Source: Symsagittifera roscoffensis (lineage: Eukaryota; Xenacoelomorpha; Acoela; Convolutidae). Taken from it: DNA of 64,000 nucleotides. The position numbers were made by a program, and so were the translations under genes. The DNA is taken from positions 19,109,018-19,173,017 of the forward strand of contig NC_087067.1 of the NCBI RefSeq assembly GCF_963678635.1. The letters run 5' to 3'. This document shows, piece by piece, positions 11,442 through 23,900 of the stretch. Each line of letters begins with the position of its first letter. The first letter of the stretch is position 1. The notes beneath the pieces are model-generated. The model saw only the letters and a list, made by a program, of their open reading frames with translations. It ran no database searches and had not been told where the DNA came from.

Positions 11442-13235
11442 TTAGTCGTCGGGGAAAAAACCGTGGGGGAAGATATCGTGAATTAGTTCTGAAGTTGTTA
11501 GTAGTTTAGCTAATATGCGGATGATATTTTTAGTTTGAAGTAGTGGCCAAAGCAATTGAAGTGCCTTAATAGTGGTTAGTTCTTCAGTGCCTACTGCAAA
11601 CTCATAAGGTGTGTTTTGGATTAAGTTATATAACTTGTGGTTAAATTTAGTGTTGTGGATGAATTCTAAAATGGGGATTTCTATAGGCTGTACAAACTCG
11701 TGCGGGATAAGGAAGGGTCGGGATTCTTCTGCATTGAAGGTCTTGGTGATGGGGCAGAAAATATACATTTGGGTTATGGGGTCATAATTACGGAGAATAC
11801 CATGAAGGTTAGTGTCTTTAATACAATATGTGAAATTTAGGAAATATGGTGAAGTGTATTTTGAGTTGATGAATTGGAAACGATGGTGTGGTTGTCTAGA
11901 GGGTGTGTGGAGGTCAAAGTGATTTTGGATGAAACGATAGTAACTGTATGTATGTGTTTGTTTAGTTCGCAACATAATATCGTGTGAGCAGTGTAAATCT
12001 CTTTCGTGTGGTGCAAGGAAATGAAAGGTTAGTGAGAAGATTTGGAAGCGTTCTTTAAAACTTTCGTATGCTTGTGTGCTTGTTAGTGCTTCTGAAATAA
12101 TGTGATCAAACTTTCGGTCAAAGATGTTTAGTGTAAATACATATGGTGTCTTGATGAAAAATTTCTCGGTGATTTGTGGGTTAGCGAAGCGATCGTCGTC
12201 TAAGAATTGATCTTGGTTAGCTCTGATGATGTTGTGATCGTAGTATTCTAGTGTATATTCATTAGCTCTAGGTGCAGTGTGTATTTTTAGTGATTTTTTA
12301 TATCCTACGTAAGTAAATTGTCTAGCGGTGAGTGGTGTAGTTAGTCGATATAGCATGTCTTTGTTTCGGTCTATATCGATGGATGTGTTGGTTAAAGGTA
12401 AGCAAAGAGGGTTAGTGAAATGATAGTATGAGGTCCAAGAGAGAGTGGGCATTAAAACGTATTCGTCTACAAAGTTGCGTGTTTCGTTAACGTCATGAGG
12501 GGTGTTTAAGGTGTATTGTGGAAATGAGGGTAAAGTGATAGCTAAAAATTCTCTAGTGTTAGTATGCTGGGGGTGGTTGATGTATTCACGGGCTGTTCCT
12601 GGTTTTGCTGGGAAGGGATGGTTGGGGAACTTTCTTTTAAAAGTGCGGTAAGCTCTATTAGTGTTGAGTGAGGATTCAGTTGATGTGGATGATGGTGCTA
12701 ATGATTCAGTATAATTTGAAGAGGGTGTAGGGGGATTGGATGAATTTGTAGTAGAGGAGATTTGGTTTATGGTCGGGGTGTTAAGGTGGTAGGGTTGTTG
12801 TTGGAGGGTAATAAAATTGTCTAGCTCTGGGGAGATTCGGGGGGTATCTGGAGATGATTGGTCAGAGTGGTATGAGGAGTAGGTTGGGGTAACTTGGGAA
12901 GCATAAGAGGGTGTAGGAGTGATGGGGTCAGGGTTATTTGACAATATGGGTTGAAAGGGAGGTTGAGAAAAATGAGAAGGGTTATGGAAATTATTGGATG
13001 GAGATGGTTCTGAGTCGGCAAATTCATCGGGGGTTTCAATATTCGGGTTATTTAGCTGTGAAATGGAGTATAAAACTGAAATTTGTGAGTTAGTGTCGGA
13101 ATTCATGCCTGATGTTACATTGCTAGATGGAAAATCGGGTGGCGGAAAAGCAAAAAGTGGGATTATTGGGATTGAAGAGGTAAGGTTGGTTGGATGGGAA
13201 TTTGATCGATGGAGTGATCCAAGTTGGCGGCTCAT
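11442..13235 (-). CDS. 597-aa protein of unknown function (element A)
   Basis: Intact counterpart of B's 54280-56073 with five amino-acid differences by eye. It starts by ATGA overlap with the Env stop. Residues 1-210 are Pro/Ser/Thr/Asn-rich and look disordered. The rest looks folded, with many aromatic and His residues. No recognised domain, signal peptide or membrane segment. Confidence 0.85.
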   Translation of the reverse strand: MSRQLGSLHRSNSHPTNLTSSIPIIPLFAFPPPDFPSSNVTSGMNSDTNSQISVLYSISQLNNPNIETPDEFADSEPSPSNNFHNPSHFSQPPFQPILSNNPDPITPTPSYASQVTPTYSSYHSDQSSPDTPRISPELDNFITLQQQPYHLNTPTINQISSTTNSSNPPTPSSNYTESLAPSSTSTESSLNTNRAYRTFKRKFPNHPFPAKPGTAREYINHPQHTNTREFLAITLPSFPQYTLNTPHDVNETRNFVDEYVLMPTLSWTSYYHFTNPLCLPLTNTSIDIDRNKDMLYRLTTPLTARQFTYVGYKKSLKIHTAPRANEYTLEYYDHNIIRANQDQFLDDDRFANPQITEKFFIKTPYVFTLNIFDRKFDHIISEALTSTQAYESFKERFQIFSLTFHFLAPHERDLHCSHDIMLRTKQTHTYSYYRFIQNHFDLHTPSRQPHHRFQFINSKYTSPYFLNFTYCIKDTNLHGILRNYDPITQMYIFCPITKTFNAEESRPFLIPHEFVQPIEIPILEFIHNTKFNHKLYNLIQNTPYEFAVGTEELTTIKALQLLWPLLQTKNIIRILAKLLTTSELIHDIFPHGFFPDD

Positions 13236-15850
13236 CGTGGGCTAAAAAAATTATTATTTTGAGATTGAAAAGCGGTGGTATGGGGCTGTTCAATAATTTG
13301 TTCATAAGTATTATCATCTTGTGGTGGATGTGTCATTATATGTTGGACGGGACTTTGTGATGTGGTGAGTCGAAAATTTGGATTATGTGTGATTGCTAAA
13401 TTTCTAAAATTTCGCGGGGCTAGGGATAGTGGATGGTTATTTGGTAGGGGTGGTAATTGTGGTGCCGTTGGCTGTGTGTCTACATTGTTATGTTCTTCGT
13501 CGTATGTATTTTGTCGTGTTGTTATTTTTGTGTTATATTCTTTTATTTGTGCGTCTAAAAGAATTTTGTTTATAGATGTGGAAAAAATTCCAAAAAATCC
13601 TGCAAAAAGTATGCGTGCTACGCTTGCTTGTCTGTTTACTTGTGTGTGTATAGCACATGTATTGTAGATTCCTTTTAAGAGTGAGAAAAGAAATCCAATA
13701 AAGTTAAACATTGCGTATAAAATAGTCAATTTTTCTAAGATGTAGTAGGGCCATCCTAGAAAATCTAGGATCTCATTTTTGAGTGTAACAAAGCTAAAAA
13801 TGTTAATTGGTGATATATCTTGGGGACGGTATTTTTCGCCGTTGAGATATATATAATCTTTAATGTCTTTAAAATATCCGCTATAGTCTTGTGTGTAGAT
13901 ATCGGCAAATCCTGCGGTTTCTGCAAGTTTGCGTAAGTTTTGGTCAATTGATTGTCTTTGTATAGTGTCCATTTGTGTTAGTAACTCTTGGAATTGTTGT
14001 GTTCTAATGTGATGTTGAATATCTGATTTTGAATAGATTCCTATTGATTGTAAGTCTATATTTGGGTTTCGAGCGATAGCGCGAATGCTTTCTGGTGAAA
14101 ATTTTTTGAGTGATTGCATTAATGTGGGGTATGGAGTGAGAAGATAATATTTATTTTCATCAGGGTTTAGTTGTACTACATTGTGGCTATTTTCTGATCC
14201 ACATGGGACTGCGGTATCCCAGAAATAGGTTCTTCGTGAAAGTGTATCCACGAAATGTACTTTATTCTTATAAAAGATAGGGATTCTTTTATAACATCGT
14301 TTATCTTCAAAAACGTATAGTGGTGATACTTTTTTAGTACAAGTATAAAACCATAAGATGTTTCCTTCATAGTCTAAAAAATTTGATCTATTTCCTGATA
14401 ATAAATATCCTGCGTAGGGTATTTTTAATACTGCTAGTGCAAGTGATTGTAATATTTGTGTTCGTTCTAATTCGCATAGTTGATGTAGTGTTTCTAATTC
14501 GGAGAGTGACATTTCTTGAAAAATGCGGCTAATTGTATAGTCTAGTTTCATATCCAAATGAATATCATAGTGGATATTACCAAAATATGTGGTATTCATT
14601 AGTGATAATTCTTGTAAGCGTGTGCTTCTGGTGTCATAAGGTTTTAGATGTCCACCAGGTTGTCCGTTGCTTTTTTCAAAATTAACTGGTATATAGGATG
14701 TTCCTTCGTTTAGAGGATGACCTGTGGCATATGGGTCGATTTTTACTTTTCCAGTGGTCATGTCGAATCCTTTTTCATATTCAACTAAAATTTCAGAGTA
14801 TTGTGTTCTGTGAAGTGGATTTCTGTATTTACATGCAAGTTCTGTTTCTTGATATATTTGAAAACGTGTCAATTTATTTTCTATGTTATCTATGTTTCTA
14901 AAATCGGAACTTAGTTTTCGTGATGGATGGACTTGTTCGTAAGGAATTGATTGTATGAAATATTTTTCGTGAAATTTTATCATACGAGCGTGTATTTTTG
15001 CTACTTGAAATGTTGTACATGTGTCTTCGGGGAACCAAACAATTGTTGCTTGTGTTCTTGTTGTAGGGTCGCAATATCCTTGATCGTTTTTACAAGGTAG
15101 TCGGATTCCTTGATAGATCATTGTATTATCAGATAAATCTCGTGTGAGTTGTATTTTTTCGAGTTGTATTTTCCAATCGAAAAACATTATTTCTTGGTAT
15201 CCTTTATTTTTTGTGTCTGCTTTGCAGTTTGATGGGTTATTTATACCAATGTGTGGTATCCAGTGTTTATCATGTAGGTCATATGTTAATCGTCCGTGTG
15301 CGCCGTTATACGGGTATTTTTCGTCTAGTTTTATATGTCCTTGGTGTCTTTCAAGTTGTGATTGATGTACAGAGTCTGAAAAAACTTGAAAATTAACTAA
15401 TTTTCTTTGGGAATTTTTATTTTGTGTGATGTTTAGTCTAAGTAATTCATTTTTACAATCGTCGGGATTGAGATGTAAAAGACGTTCTATATTACTTTGA
15501 TAGAATGATTCATGGTCAAGTCGGTTTTTGTTTCCGTTCGAGACTTGTGAACAATGTACTTTCTTTTCGGAAAATGTTGCTGTGAATTTATAACCTGTAA
15601 CTGTTGTAGCTCGGGCTTTTGAGTAGAGTGTTGCTATTATATCTGTGGTTTCTATAGCTTGTGGTTCTGTTTCACATTGTGATACTTGATTGATTGCATA
15701 TTTATGTAGTGTTTTTTGTTCATTTTCTTCGCAATCGTAATGTGTTACTAATAAATCTTGTGGTCCTGTACGAGGGGAAGGGTTTATATTTTGATTTGAG
15801 GTTATTAGGAAAAGGGTTTGGAGAAAAATTAATAATTTTAGAATATACAT
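13232..15850 (-). CDS. Env-like glycoprotein, 872 aa (element A)
   Basis: Intact, with about eight amino-acid differences from B's copy (51665-54283), most of them in the cytoplasmic tail. An N-terminal signal peptide, many paired cysteines, a hydrophobic segment near residue 704-724 and a second near 745-765 support a membrane glycoprotein. It starts inside the 3' end of the ATG-less frame and ends by ATGA overlap with the 597-aa frame. Confidence 0.8.
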   Translation of the reverse strand: MYILKLLIFLQTLFLITSNQNINPSPRTGPQDLLVTHYDCEENEQKTLHKYAINQVSQCETEPQAIETTDIIATLYSKARATTVTGYKFTATFSEKKVHCSQVSNGNKNRLDHESFYQSNIERLLHLNPDDCKNELLRLNITQNKNSQRKLVNFQVFSDSVHQSQLERHQGHIKLDEKYPYNGAHGRLTYDLHDKHWIPHIGINNPSNCKADTKNKGYQEIMFFDWKIQLEKIQLTRDLSDNTMIYQGIRLPCKNDQGYCDPTTRTQATIVWFPEDTCTTFQVAKIHARMIKFHEKYFIQSIPYEQVHPSRKLSSDFRNIDNIENKLTRFQIYQETELACKYRNPLHRTQYSEILVEYEKGFDMTTGKVKIDPYATGHPLNEGTSYIPVNFEKSNGQPGGHLKPYDTRSTRLQELSLMNTTYFGNIHYDIHLDMKLDYTISRIFQEMSLSELETLHQLCELERTQILQSLALAVLKIPYAGYLLSGNRSNFLDYEGNILWFYTCTKKVSPLYVFEDKRCYKRIPIFYKNKVHFVDTLSRRTYFWDTAVPCGSENSHNVVQLNPDENKYYLLTPYPTLMQSLKKFSPESIRAIARNPNIDLQSIGIYSKSDIQHHIRTQQFQELLTQMDTIQRQSIDQNLRKLAETAGFADIYTQDYSGYFKDIKDYIYLNGEKYRPQDISPINIFSFVTLKNEILDFLGWPYYILEKLTILYAMFNFIGFLFSLLKGIYNTCAIHTQVNRQASVARILFAGFFGIFSTSINKILLDAQIKEYNTKITTRQNTYDEEHNNVDTQPTAPQLPPLPNNHPLSLAPRNFRNLAITHNPNFRLTTSQSPVQHIMTHPPQDDNTYEQIIEQPHTTAFQSQNNNFFSPR

Positions 15851-16974
15851 GTGTATGATAATCCTGAGTATGGATTATAAAATGTAATGTAACCAATTGT
15901 GTTTTTGGTGTATCTGTCGTATTTATATATTACTTCGGTAGTTATAAACGGTGGTGGTAGTGATTGAGCTGTTATGTTAGGTGGATTTAATGGGTAGGGA
16001 TGTTGGGTAATATTATTTAACTTAACTGTGATCTCAAATTTTAATTGTAAACTGTTTTGTTGGAGTATTTGAATATTGTGATCACGGATATCGTTGTGAA
16101 TATCTTGGCGATATTGTAATCTATTAAGTGCCCAGTTATGAAGGCGGTTACTTTCTTGATGTTGTCCAAATAATGGTGGAGGTGCTGTGAATGTATTCCA
16201 ATCTAATCTTAAAGGAATATTTACTGAAGATTGTTCTCGATATCTGGCGTCGAGATTATTTAGAAAATTTAAGTTAAAGGGTAGTGGTGAAAATTGACTT
16301 GTTGATGGTGTTGATGGTAGTGATAGTGTTTCTGGTAGTGATGAGGATGTTGTTGTATCCGTAGAAATATCTATGGGGTCATTGGCTAAATTTGGTTCAC
16401 CTTGTGTAAATGAATGTGTAGTCCAATATGGTAGTCGTGATGTTAGGTTTGGGGGGTTAAAAGGGTTTTCTCGTATTTGTTCAGATGTTGGTGTTGAACC
16501 TAAGTAGTCTGAAGGTAGACTTGAAGTGCTTCGTTGTGAAAGAAGTGTAGGGGTTTCTGGTGTGATACCAGTGGTGTTTTCTGGAGTAGTTTGTGTTGGG
16601 GATTGAGGTATATCAAAATGAACTCGGGGAGTTTGAAAATTTCTATTTCGTCGAGGATGTATAATTTGTCTATTTATTTCTGCTGTGTTTTGGTTTTGAC
16701 TAAGGTTTCGTATTCTACTTAGTTCTTGTGGTAGTGTTGGGTAAAGATTATATGTTGGTTCACTTAGGGATGCTTGTCGTTGAACTGGTTCTAGTGGTTC
16801 AGATAAACGAGCGTGCCGTTCTTCAAAGGTGTATGGATTGTCTTGAAAAGAAATTCGTGTAGATGTTTGAGGATTTTGAGTAGTTGAAGGTGGTGTTGGA
16901 TTATCTTGGGATGATGTCGGTGAAGACTGATTTTGTGACTGTTGGGTAGCAATTTTTGATGGATTTTTGAATTG
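15838..16974 (-). CDS. ATG-less 378-codon frame (element A)
   Basis: Same length (1,137 bp) and position as 50541-51677 in B. No disabling change was seen in the segments compared. It follows the 62-aa ORF and overlaps the Env start by 13 bases. Confidence 0.6.
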   Translation of the reverse strand, partial: QFKNPSKIATQQSQNQSSPTSSQDNPTPPSTTQNPQTSTRISFQDNPYTFEERHARLSEPLEPVQRQASLSEPTYNLYPTLPQELSRIRNLSQNQNTAEINRQIIHPRRNRNFQTPRVHFDIPQSPTQTTPENTTGITPETPTLLSQRSTSSLPSDYLGSTPTSEQIRENPFNPPNLTSRLPYWTTHSFTQGEPNLANDPIDISTDTTTSSSLPETLSLPSTPSTSQFSPLPFNLNFLNNLDARYREQSSVNIPLRLDWNTFTAPPPLFGQHQESNRLHNWALNRLQYRQDIHNDIRDHNIQILQQNSLQLKFEITVKLNNITQHPYPLNPPNITAQSLPPPFITTEVIYKYDRYTKNTIGYITFYNPYSGLSYTCIF

Positions 16975-16979
16975 TTACT

Positions 16980-17168
16980 TTAGTGAGAAGATTTATGTTT
17001 ATTATAATATTCTTCTAAAAAAAGAATTAGGAAAATTGTTGCTAGGGCAAATGTGATGATTGCTTTCTTTATACATTTACATATGGTCAAAATGAGGGAT
17101 GATAAAAATGTTATAAAGATTACAAACAATAGAAAAATATCAGTTCTACTGAAAATTGTTCGTATCAT
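16980..17168 (-). CDS. 62-aa membrane protein (element A)
   Basis: Two hydrophobic segments separated by a basic CKCIKK hinge. Its ATG overlaps the TGA of the 76-aa ORF (ATGA). Two differences from B (LF versus IF, KSSH versus KPSH). Small two-pass proteins of this type occur as viroporins, but that role is inference. Confidence 0.6.
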   Translation of the reverse strand: MIRTIFSRTDIFLLFVIFITFLSSLILTICKCIKKAIITFALATIFLILFLEEYYNKHKSSH

Positions 17169-17395
17169 TTAGACAAGTTGTTAAAATCGTACCTGTGGAT
17201 ATATTCAAGGGTTTTGGAAAGTTGGAGGTATAGTTCAATTATTGTGTAGAAAATTAAGAAAATATTACAAAAAATTATTATGATTATTAGAAAAGATTCG
17301 ATGATATCAAAAAGAAAGATTATAAAGACTTGAAGTATTGAAAAAAAATGTTTAAAATTGATAAATATTTGAGCGACTGTTTGAGAGAAAAGCAT
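17165..17395 (-). CDS. 76-aa hydrophobic protein (element A)
   Basis: Almost entirely Ile/Phe/Leu-rich with a polar C-terminus (HRYDFNNLSK). It differs from the B copy at two residues. Its ATG directly follows the stop of a 50-codon ATG-less frame. Confidence 0.6.
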   Translation of the reverse strand: MLFSQTVAQIFINFKHFFSILQVFIIFLFDIIESFLIIIIIFCNIFLIFYTIIELYLQLSKTLEYIHRYDFNNLSK

Positions 17396-17995
17396 TTAAG
17401 AAATGATCTCTTTGTCGAATATTTTTTGCTGTTTGAGGCGATTTTCTAGTGTGGTCGAATTATTTATTAGTTTTTTGACAAGTGGGTTGAGTTTCGTAAA
17501 AAATTGTTGGGGGCAATTTTCATGGTGACTGGGAGGTCGTCTTTTTCTTTATTTTTGTTTGTCAAATGATCCGGGGTATGGTGAGATTTTTATACTTTAG
17601 GCTAATTAAAATCTTCATTTTGTGACTTTAGGCTAAGTTATCAAATTTGTTTTGGGGGTATTCGTGGTCTGAGTTGGGGAAATATTGTTGATCTTTGGGT
17701 TATTAGATAAGGGAGGGGTACGGTATTATGGTGATATTTATTTTAGCTGTCAAGTTGGAGTGGTTTGCTTATTTTTGACCTGGAGGTTGTAAAGTTATAG
17801 TTAGAGATGTGCCTGAAGTTCTAGATTATTCGTCTAATTGATCTTAGTTTGAGTTAGAGAAAGTGGCGGATTGGATGAATCCTATTGGTCTATTTTGAAC
17901 TAGAATTATTGCGTACTTGTGAGCATGTTATTTTGAAAAATGGAAATGAAAAATGTTACGGAGGTTTCAAGATTGTGAAGTATAAAATTTTAAAA
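17396..17995 (-). other. Spacer between gag-pol and the accessory genes (element A)
   Basis: 600 bp. The last 153 bp (17396-17548) form a 50-codon frame with no ATG and a coiled-coil-like centre, conserved in B at 49967-50119. Further upstream lies a TTAGCCTAAAGT-type direct repeat and no other coding signal. Confidence 0.5.
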
Positions 17996-20900
17996 TTACT
18001 TTTTAAATTCTACTTTCTTTAATATTTTAGATTGGGGGATGAACATTTTGTAGTTTTTACGTGGTTGATTTCGGAGTCTTGTTGTCTTTCTATGTTCTGA
18101 TTTGTCTATTTCTTCTTGGGGTATTATTTGTTCTGTCATTTTTCTATTTTTTCTTTGTTTTGGAGATTCTTTATGGTTTTGTGTATTGTTTTTGGTAGCG
18201 ATTGGTTTTGTGTTTTGATTTTCGGTGGGGTTATCATTTTGTTCTGTGTTTTTCAGATGTGGTTCGTTTTGAATAATTTTTAATCCTGTGAAAGAATATA
18301 ATTGGGTTAATTCGCGGAGTGCGTATTCTTTTGGGTAATAAGGTAATAGGTTGTTTCGATGCTGAACGATTTCTTTTTTGTTTGAGTCGATAATTTTATA
18401 TGTGACATCTGTGGGTTTTGCAATTATTTGATAGGGTCCTTTTCGGAGGGGTTGTAATTTTTTAGAAATTCCTTTTTGAGTATTAAAATTAGGTATTAAA
18501 ACAAATGTTCCAATTTTTAAATCGGAAGCTGGTGTAAAACGTGAATTGATTTGTTCATTTATATTTTGTCTTTGTAATAATTTTTTTGTTATTTTTTGGT
18601 AAATTTCATTGTGTTTCTTATCTCTATTTAAAATCCATTCGGTGTGTGTACCGGAGGCTAATTTAAGGATTTGTGGGTGATGAAAATGATCTTCATCGTG
18701 CGTATGTAATGGTAGGTTATAACAAATTGAGTCTTTATTTGGTTGACAATAACCTTGTGCGTTTTTATGGGAATTTGCTGTAAACATTATTGGTTTGCGT
18801 GGCTTTTGGTTGAAAACCATTTCGTATGGTGACATTCCTAAAGTTGTCGTGATTTGTGAATTATATGCTAATGGAAATAATTTTACATCTGCCGACCATT
18901 CGGTATATTTGGTATCATTTCCGTTGATGATACATCTAAGATATTCTTGTAGTGAACGGTTCATACCTTCGACTAAGCCGTTTGTCCAAGGTGCATGAGA
19001 TGTACGTGGTTTGTGTTTAATGTTGTATAAATGACATAGTGTTATTATTTCATTATTTATGAATTCTGTACCATTGTCTGTGACTAGAATTTCTGGTAGT
19101 CCGAATTTTGCTATCCAGTGTTCATAGAGTGTTGTATATGCGTAATAAGCATTACAATGTGGTACTGGATTAAGTGCTACATAATGTGTAAATGCGTCAA
19201 CAATTACCATAATGTAGGAGTTTCCTTCTGATGAGGGTGAAATTGGTCCTTTAGTATCAAATGAGATACGGTGATTAAAGTATAAACTTTGTCCTTTAAA
19301 ATCTTGTTTTTGTGCTATTTGTTTTTGATTTGGGTAAGGTTTATTTAATTGACATACTATACAATCATTGCATAGTACTTTTATCCAAATTGGTGCATTT
19401 GGGAAGTAAAAATTTTGTATAAAATTTGAATATGTTTTTTCTGATCCAGAGTGTCCTTTAATATTTTGTGTATGTGAAATATTAAAAGCTATAAGAATCA
19501 TACTTATAGGGAGACAGGGAACTGTAGATTCATTTAGGTTATACTCTAAAAGGTCTGTTTTTTCGTTAATTGTTGTGTTGTTAAATTTGCGAAAGTATCG
19601 GAGGAGTGTTTTATTTCCTAGAATGGTTGAATCTGCTTTGATAGGTTTAGTTTTATATTTATGCCATGATTTCAGTTGTCGAATTACTGGGTCAAGGTTT
19701 TGATATTGTTTCAGTGTTGAAATTGTAATTGTTTCTGTTGGGGGGAGAAAAATGTTTTCGATTTCTAATTTAGATAAGGGTATTGTATCAAGTGGGTCGT
19801 GAAGGTCAAAAATTTGATTTATTGTGTATTTTGAATCATTTGTTTGTGGTCCTGATAAATTTATTTTATCAGTTAAATCTTCTTTTTCAATTAGTGGAAA
19901 ATGGTCTTTTTTAGGTAGGTGTTGTTTTGTTCGTTTTTGTTGGGTGTTATTTTTTATCCATTGAGAATATGGAATTGGTTTAAAAGTTGATGTTCCAAGT
20001 AGGTCAACTTCATAATGATTATTTTGACAATCTAAATAAAGTGGGAAATGTTGTAAATTATTTATTTGTGATTGTTCAATATCAGTTTTTACTGCATATT
20101 TGCATTCTAATCGAGGTGATGTTTCGTTTTCTGCAAGGTAGAATTTTATATTTTTGGGTATTTCAACTGTTGTTTTTCGTGTAAGTAATTCAGGTGGTGT
20201 ATTTCGACTTAAGGTGTCTGGTAATGCAAGATTTTTTCCTGCAGTCCAAACTATATGTAAGTTTGGAAATTTCATTAGAATTAGTTGAAATCTGTAAACT
20301 CGGTGGTTTGGGTTAGATTTCTGTGTGAAGAGAAAAATGATTGGTTTGTGATCTGTGAATAAAACTGTGGGATGTTTTGATCCAAGTATCAGAAATTCAT
20401 ATTCTGTAAGTGTATAGATTATGGCTGTACATTCTCTCATTAGAGTTGAGAGTCGTAGCTCTGCTTGAGTGAATAATCGAGAATTTGCTGATATGAGGTT
20501 CATTTTATTTGTACCATTATGTGATTGTAATAATGCTGCGCCGATGCCAAAGTTCGAAGCATCGCACATTGCATAAAATGGTTGATCAGGGTCTGGAATT
20601 GTGTTTGAAATTTGTTCAGTTAAAAGTTTCTTTATTTCTTCGAATCGTGTTTGATGTTCTGTATTCCATTCAAAGTTGTTTTGTTGTCTAAGGATGTTAT
20701 AAAATGGTCGTAGGTATAATTGCATTTTATAAACATATTTACTTAAAAAGTTTAACATTCCAAGGAACTCTTGGATTTTCTTTTTATTTGTTGGTGGTTG
20801 AAGTTTTTGAATAGCGTCAATGCGTGATTTCAGTGGAGTGATTGTTTTTCTTTCTATATTATGTCCTAAGAATTTAACTCTAGTCAAAAAGAAGTGTGAT

Positions 20901-23900
20901 TTATCGGGGGCGGCCTTCAGATTTTCGTTCTGAAGTATTTGGTGATATGTTTCTAAAACTTTGAACATTTCGTCTTTTGTTTGTGATTGCATAAAAACAT
21001 CGTCTAAATAGGTGATTGCGTTTTTCTTGAGTATCAGTGGTCTAAAAATTTTGCTCATAAAAGCTGAAAATGCTGCTGGTCCTATGGATATTCCATAGAA
21101 TAAGCGGTTAAATTCATATTGTTGGTTTCCGATAACAAATTGTGTTAAACGTCGTGATTGTTCATCTAGTGGCATTTGATTGTATGCACTATTCATATCG
21201 GCGGTTGTGAAGTATTTGCCGTTTATTTTTGTTAAAATAACTTGTATTGGTTCAATGGGCCAATTACATTTTGATTCATCTATGAGTGAATTGAGGTATC
21301 TAGCATCGAGAACGATTTTTAATGATTCTCCTTTAGCTAGAATGATAACGGGGTTGATGAATGTGTTGCCTTTTGGTTGTTCTTCTTTGTTTACTGGTGA
21401 TATAATATTGTATTGTTCTAAAATATCGAGTAATCTGTTTACTTTATCATGTAAGTGAATTGGTACTTTACTTGCTCTTTGTTTTTTGAAAACTGCGTCA
21501 GGTTTTAATGGGAGATGTAGTGATGAACTTATTTTACCAACATCGAATTTTGATGTTGCATAGACTGATGAATATTTAATTAGCTGTTTGGCTAATTTTT
21601 CGAATTCGTCTTGTGTTATTTGTGAATGTTGGAAGTTAAACATTGTTAAGAATTTTTGTTGATGCTCTGTGTAATTACTTATGTTGAATGTAGGTTTGAA
21701 ATATGGAGTTTTTGTGAAATAATCCGTGTTTCTGTTTTCGTTACTTATTATATTATTTATAGATAATTCTTCATTAAGAATTGTAGATTGGCATATATCT
21801 AGTAATTGGAGTATATTATTTACGCGATAGGCTTTTTCGTGTATTGGTGTTATTGTAGCGTTGGTTTCACAATATCCTAGAAGTCCTAAAGGTAATGTTA
21901 CTTGGTAAGGTGTGTTGTTATAAACATGTAAAGAAATTATATCTGAATTCGAATTTTTCAAATATTTTATTGAAGAGATTGTGATTTTGAAAAATTTATG
22001 AATCGGTTTGAATTCAAAATCTGACATATAAAATTTTTGTTTGTTTTGTTCTTTATCATATTGATGAACTTGTTTTATTGAAAAATTATAGATGTTTCCT
22101 GATAGTGGTTTCAGGTGTTTTCTTTGTTGATTAAATATCGGATAAAATTTTGAAAAGAATGGTGGTTGTTTATTTAATCTTTGAAAAAATGTTAATGATG
22201 TTTCTTTTGTTTTTGTATATTTATCTTTGATTAATATTTTACTATTTATTATGTTAATTGTTGGTATATACTTTGAAATAAATGGTATTCCAATGATATT
22301 ATATTTAATATCAGTGATATGGAATATTTGTTGGAATGGTTTATTTAAAATTTTGCTTTGCTCTATTGTTCTGGTAGGGAGGAGAAATAATTGGATTTTT
22401 CCGTAGTTTATCAATGTTGATCCTTGTGCTGTTGCTAGCTTGCTGGAGGTTTCCAGAGGTGTTAGCTTTGGGTGTAAGGATTTTATTTCATTCCATGTGG
22501 GAATGTTTATTATATTTGATTCTGCTCCTGAATCAATTAAAAAATCTATTTCAAGGTCTGGTGGTTGAAATTCTTTATTTCTTGGGCTTTCTAAGAGAAA
22601 TGGTATTGTCCAAATTTTTTCTTTGGGTTGTTCTTTTTGTATATTTTGGTAGATGTGGTTTGTATTCAAGCATTTTGTTTTGGCATTTTGATCTGGTTGT
22701 GCTGTAGTATTTTTTGCATTTGTTTCTTGCGTTGTTGGTGTGGAATTTATGGGTGTAGTGTAATGATTTTGAAGAAATTCTGATTGATTTTCATATATAT
22801 GTGATGGAAAGGGTTGTTCATATATAACAGATTCATAGTCATTTTCGACTTTTATCATATTGATAGCAAGAGTGTTTTCAGTATCACTTTCTGAATCTGA
22901 TGATGTACAATTTATTTGATTGAGTTGTAACGTATCGGTTACTGTGTCATCAATACCTGGGGGGTCTGATGTTGTTTCTGGATTAGATTGTACTTGATTG
23001 ATTTGTCTTTGATGTTTAGGTGTACTGCTTCTATGACGATTATTAGATGTATTATAGTGATTATTATTTCGGTGTGGTGATTTGGAATAATTTCTGTAAC
23101 GATTATTATAACTTGGGTGTCGATTTTGTGAATTATTTCGCGATCTGTTTTGATAATTGCTGTTTGGTCTGTTATAGTTCGATCTATTATATGAGTTATT
23201 TCTTGATCGATTGTTTGGGTAATTCTGGTTTCGGTTGTTTGAATAACTTCTATTTCTATTATAGGAGTAGTTTCTATTCCTATTGTATGATGAATTTCGT
23301 GATTGGTTGTTTGGATAGTAGTTATTTCTTGGTTGGGAATTAGATCTAGAAACAAATCGTTGTGTATTCGAATTTGATCTGGAGTAGTTATTTCTACTAT
23401 TTGGTCTATTGTAGTGATTTTGTGATGAATTATACGTGTTTCTTCGTTCTGGTGATCTTCCTCTATAACTTGAGTTATATGGGGATTGATTTCTTGTATA
23501 ACTTGTATTGTTCGGAAGTGGCTTTCCTGAACTGTTGTTGCTGTATACATTTTTGTTTGGTAGATTTTGATCTTTTTTCATGTATTGATAAAATGATTTA
23601 TTTGGTTCTTTGTATTTTTGAGGTTTATTTTGACTATCTTGTTGTTTTTGTCTACATTCGGAAATACTATGTCCGTATCGTCGGCAATAATTACACCATT
23701 TTTTGAAAGATGGTTTGCCTTTAAAGTTCGGGTTCTTTTCGTAAATATTGAGTATTTCAGTGATTTTTTCAACGAGATCTGTTTCTGATTCTTGTATATT
23801 ATTAATATTAGTGGGAGTCGTTTCAATTTTGTTAACGTATTGTAATTTCAGATTTTCCGTTTCTTCTAGTTTCATCGTAATTTCTGCTTGTTCTAGTTTG

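Noticed and set aside
22939..23550. 203-codon minus-strand frame (and 44160-44576 in B) inside gag
   Set aside because: It is a frame-shifted reading of the Arg/Asn/Ser-rich low-complexity part of Gag on the same strand; its length differs between copies (203 versus 138 codons).
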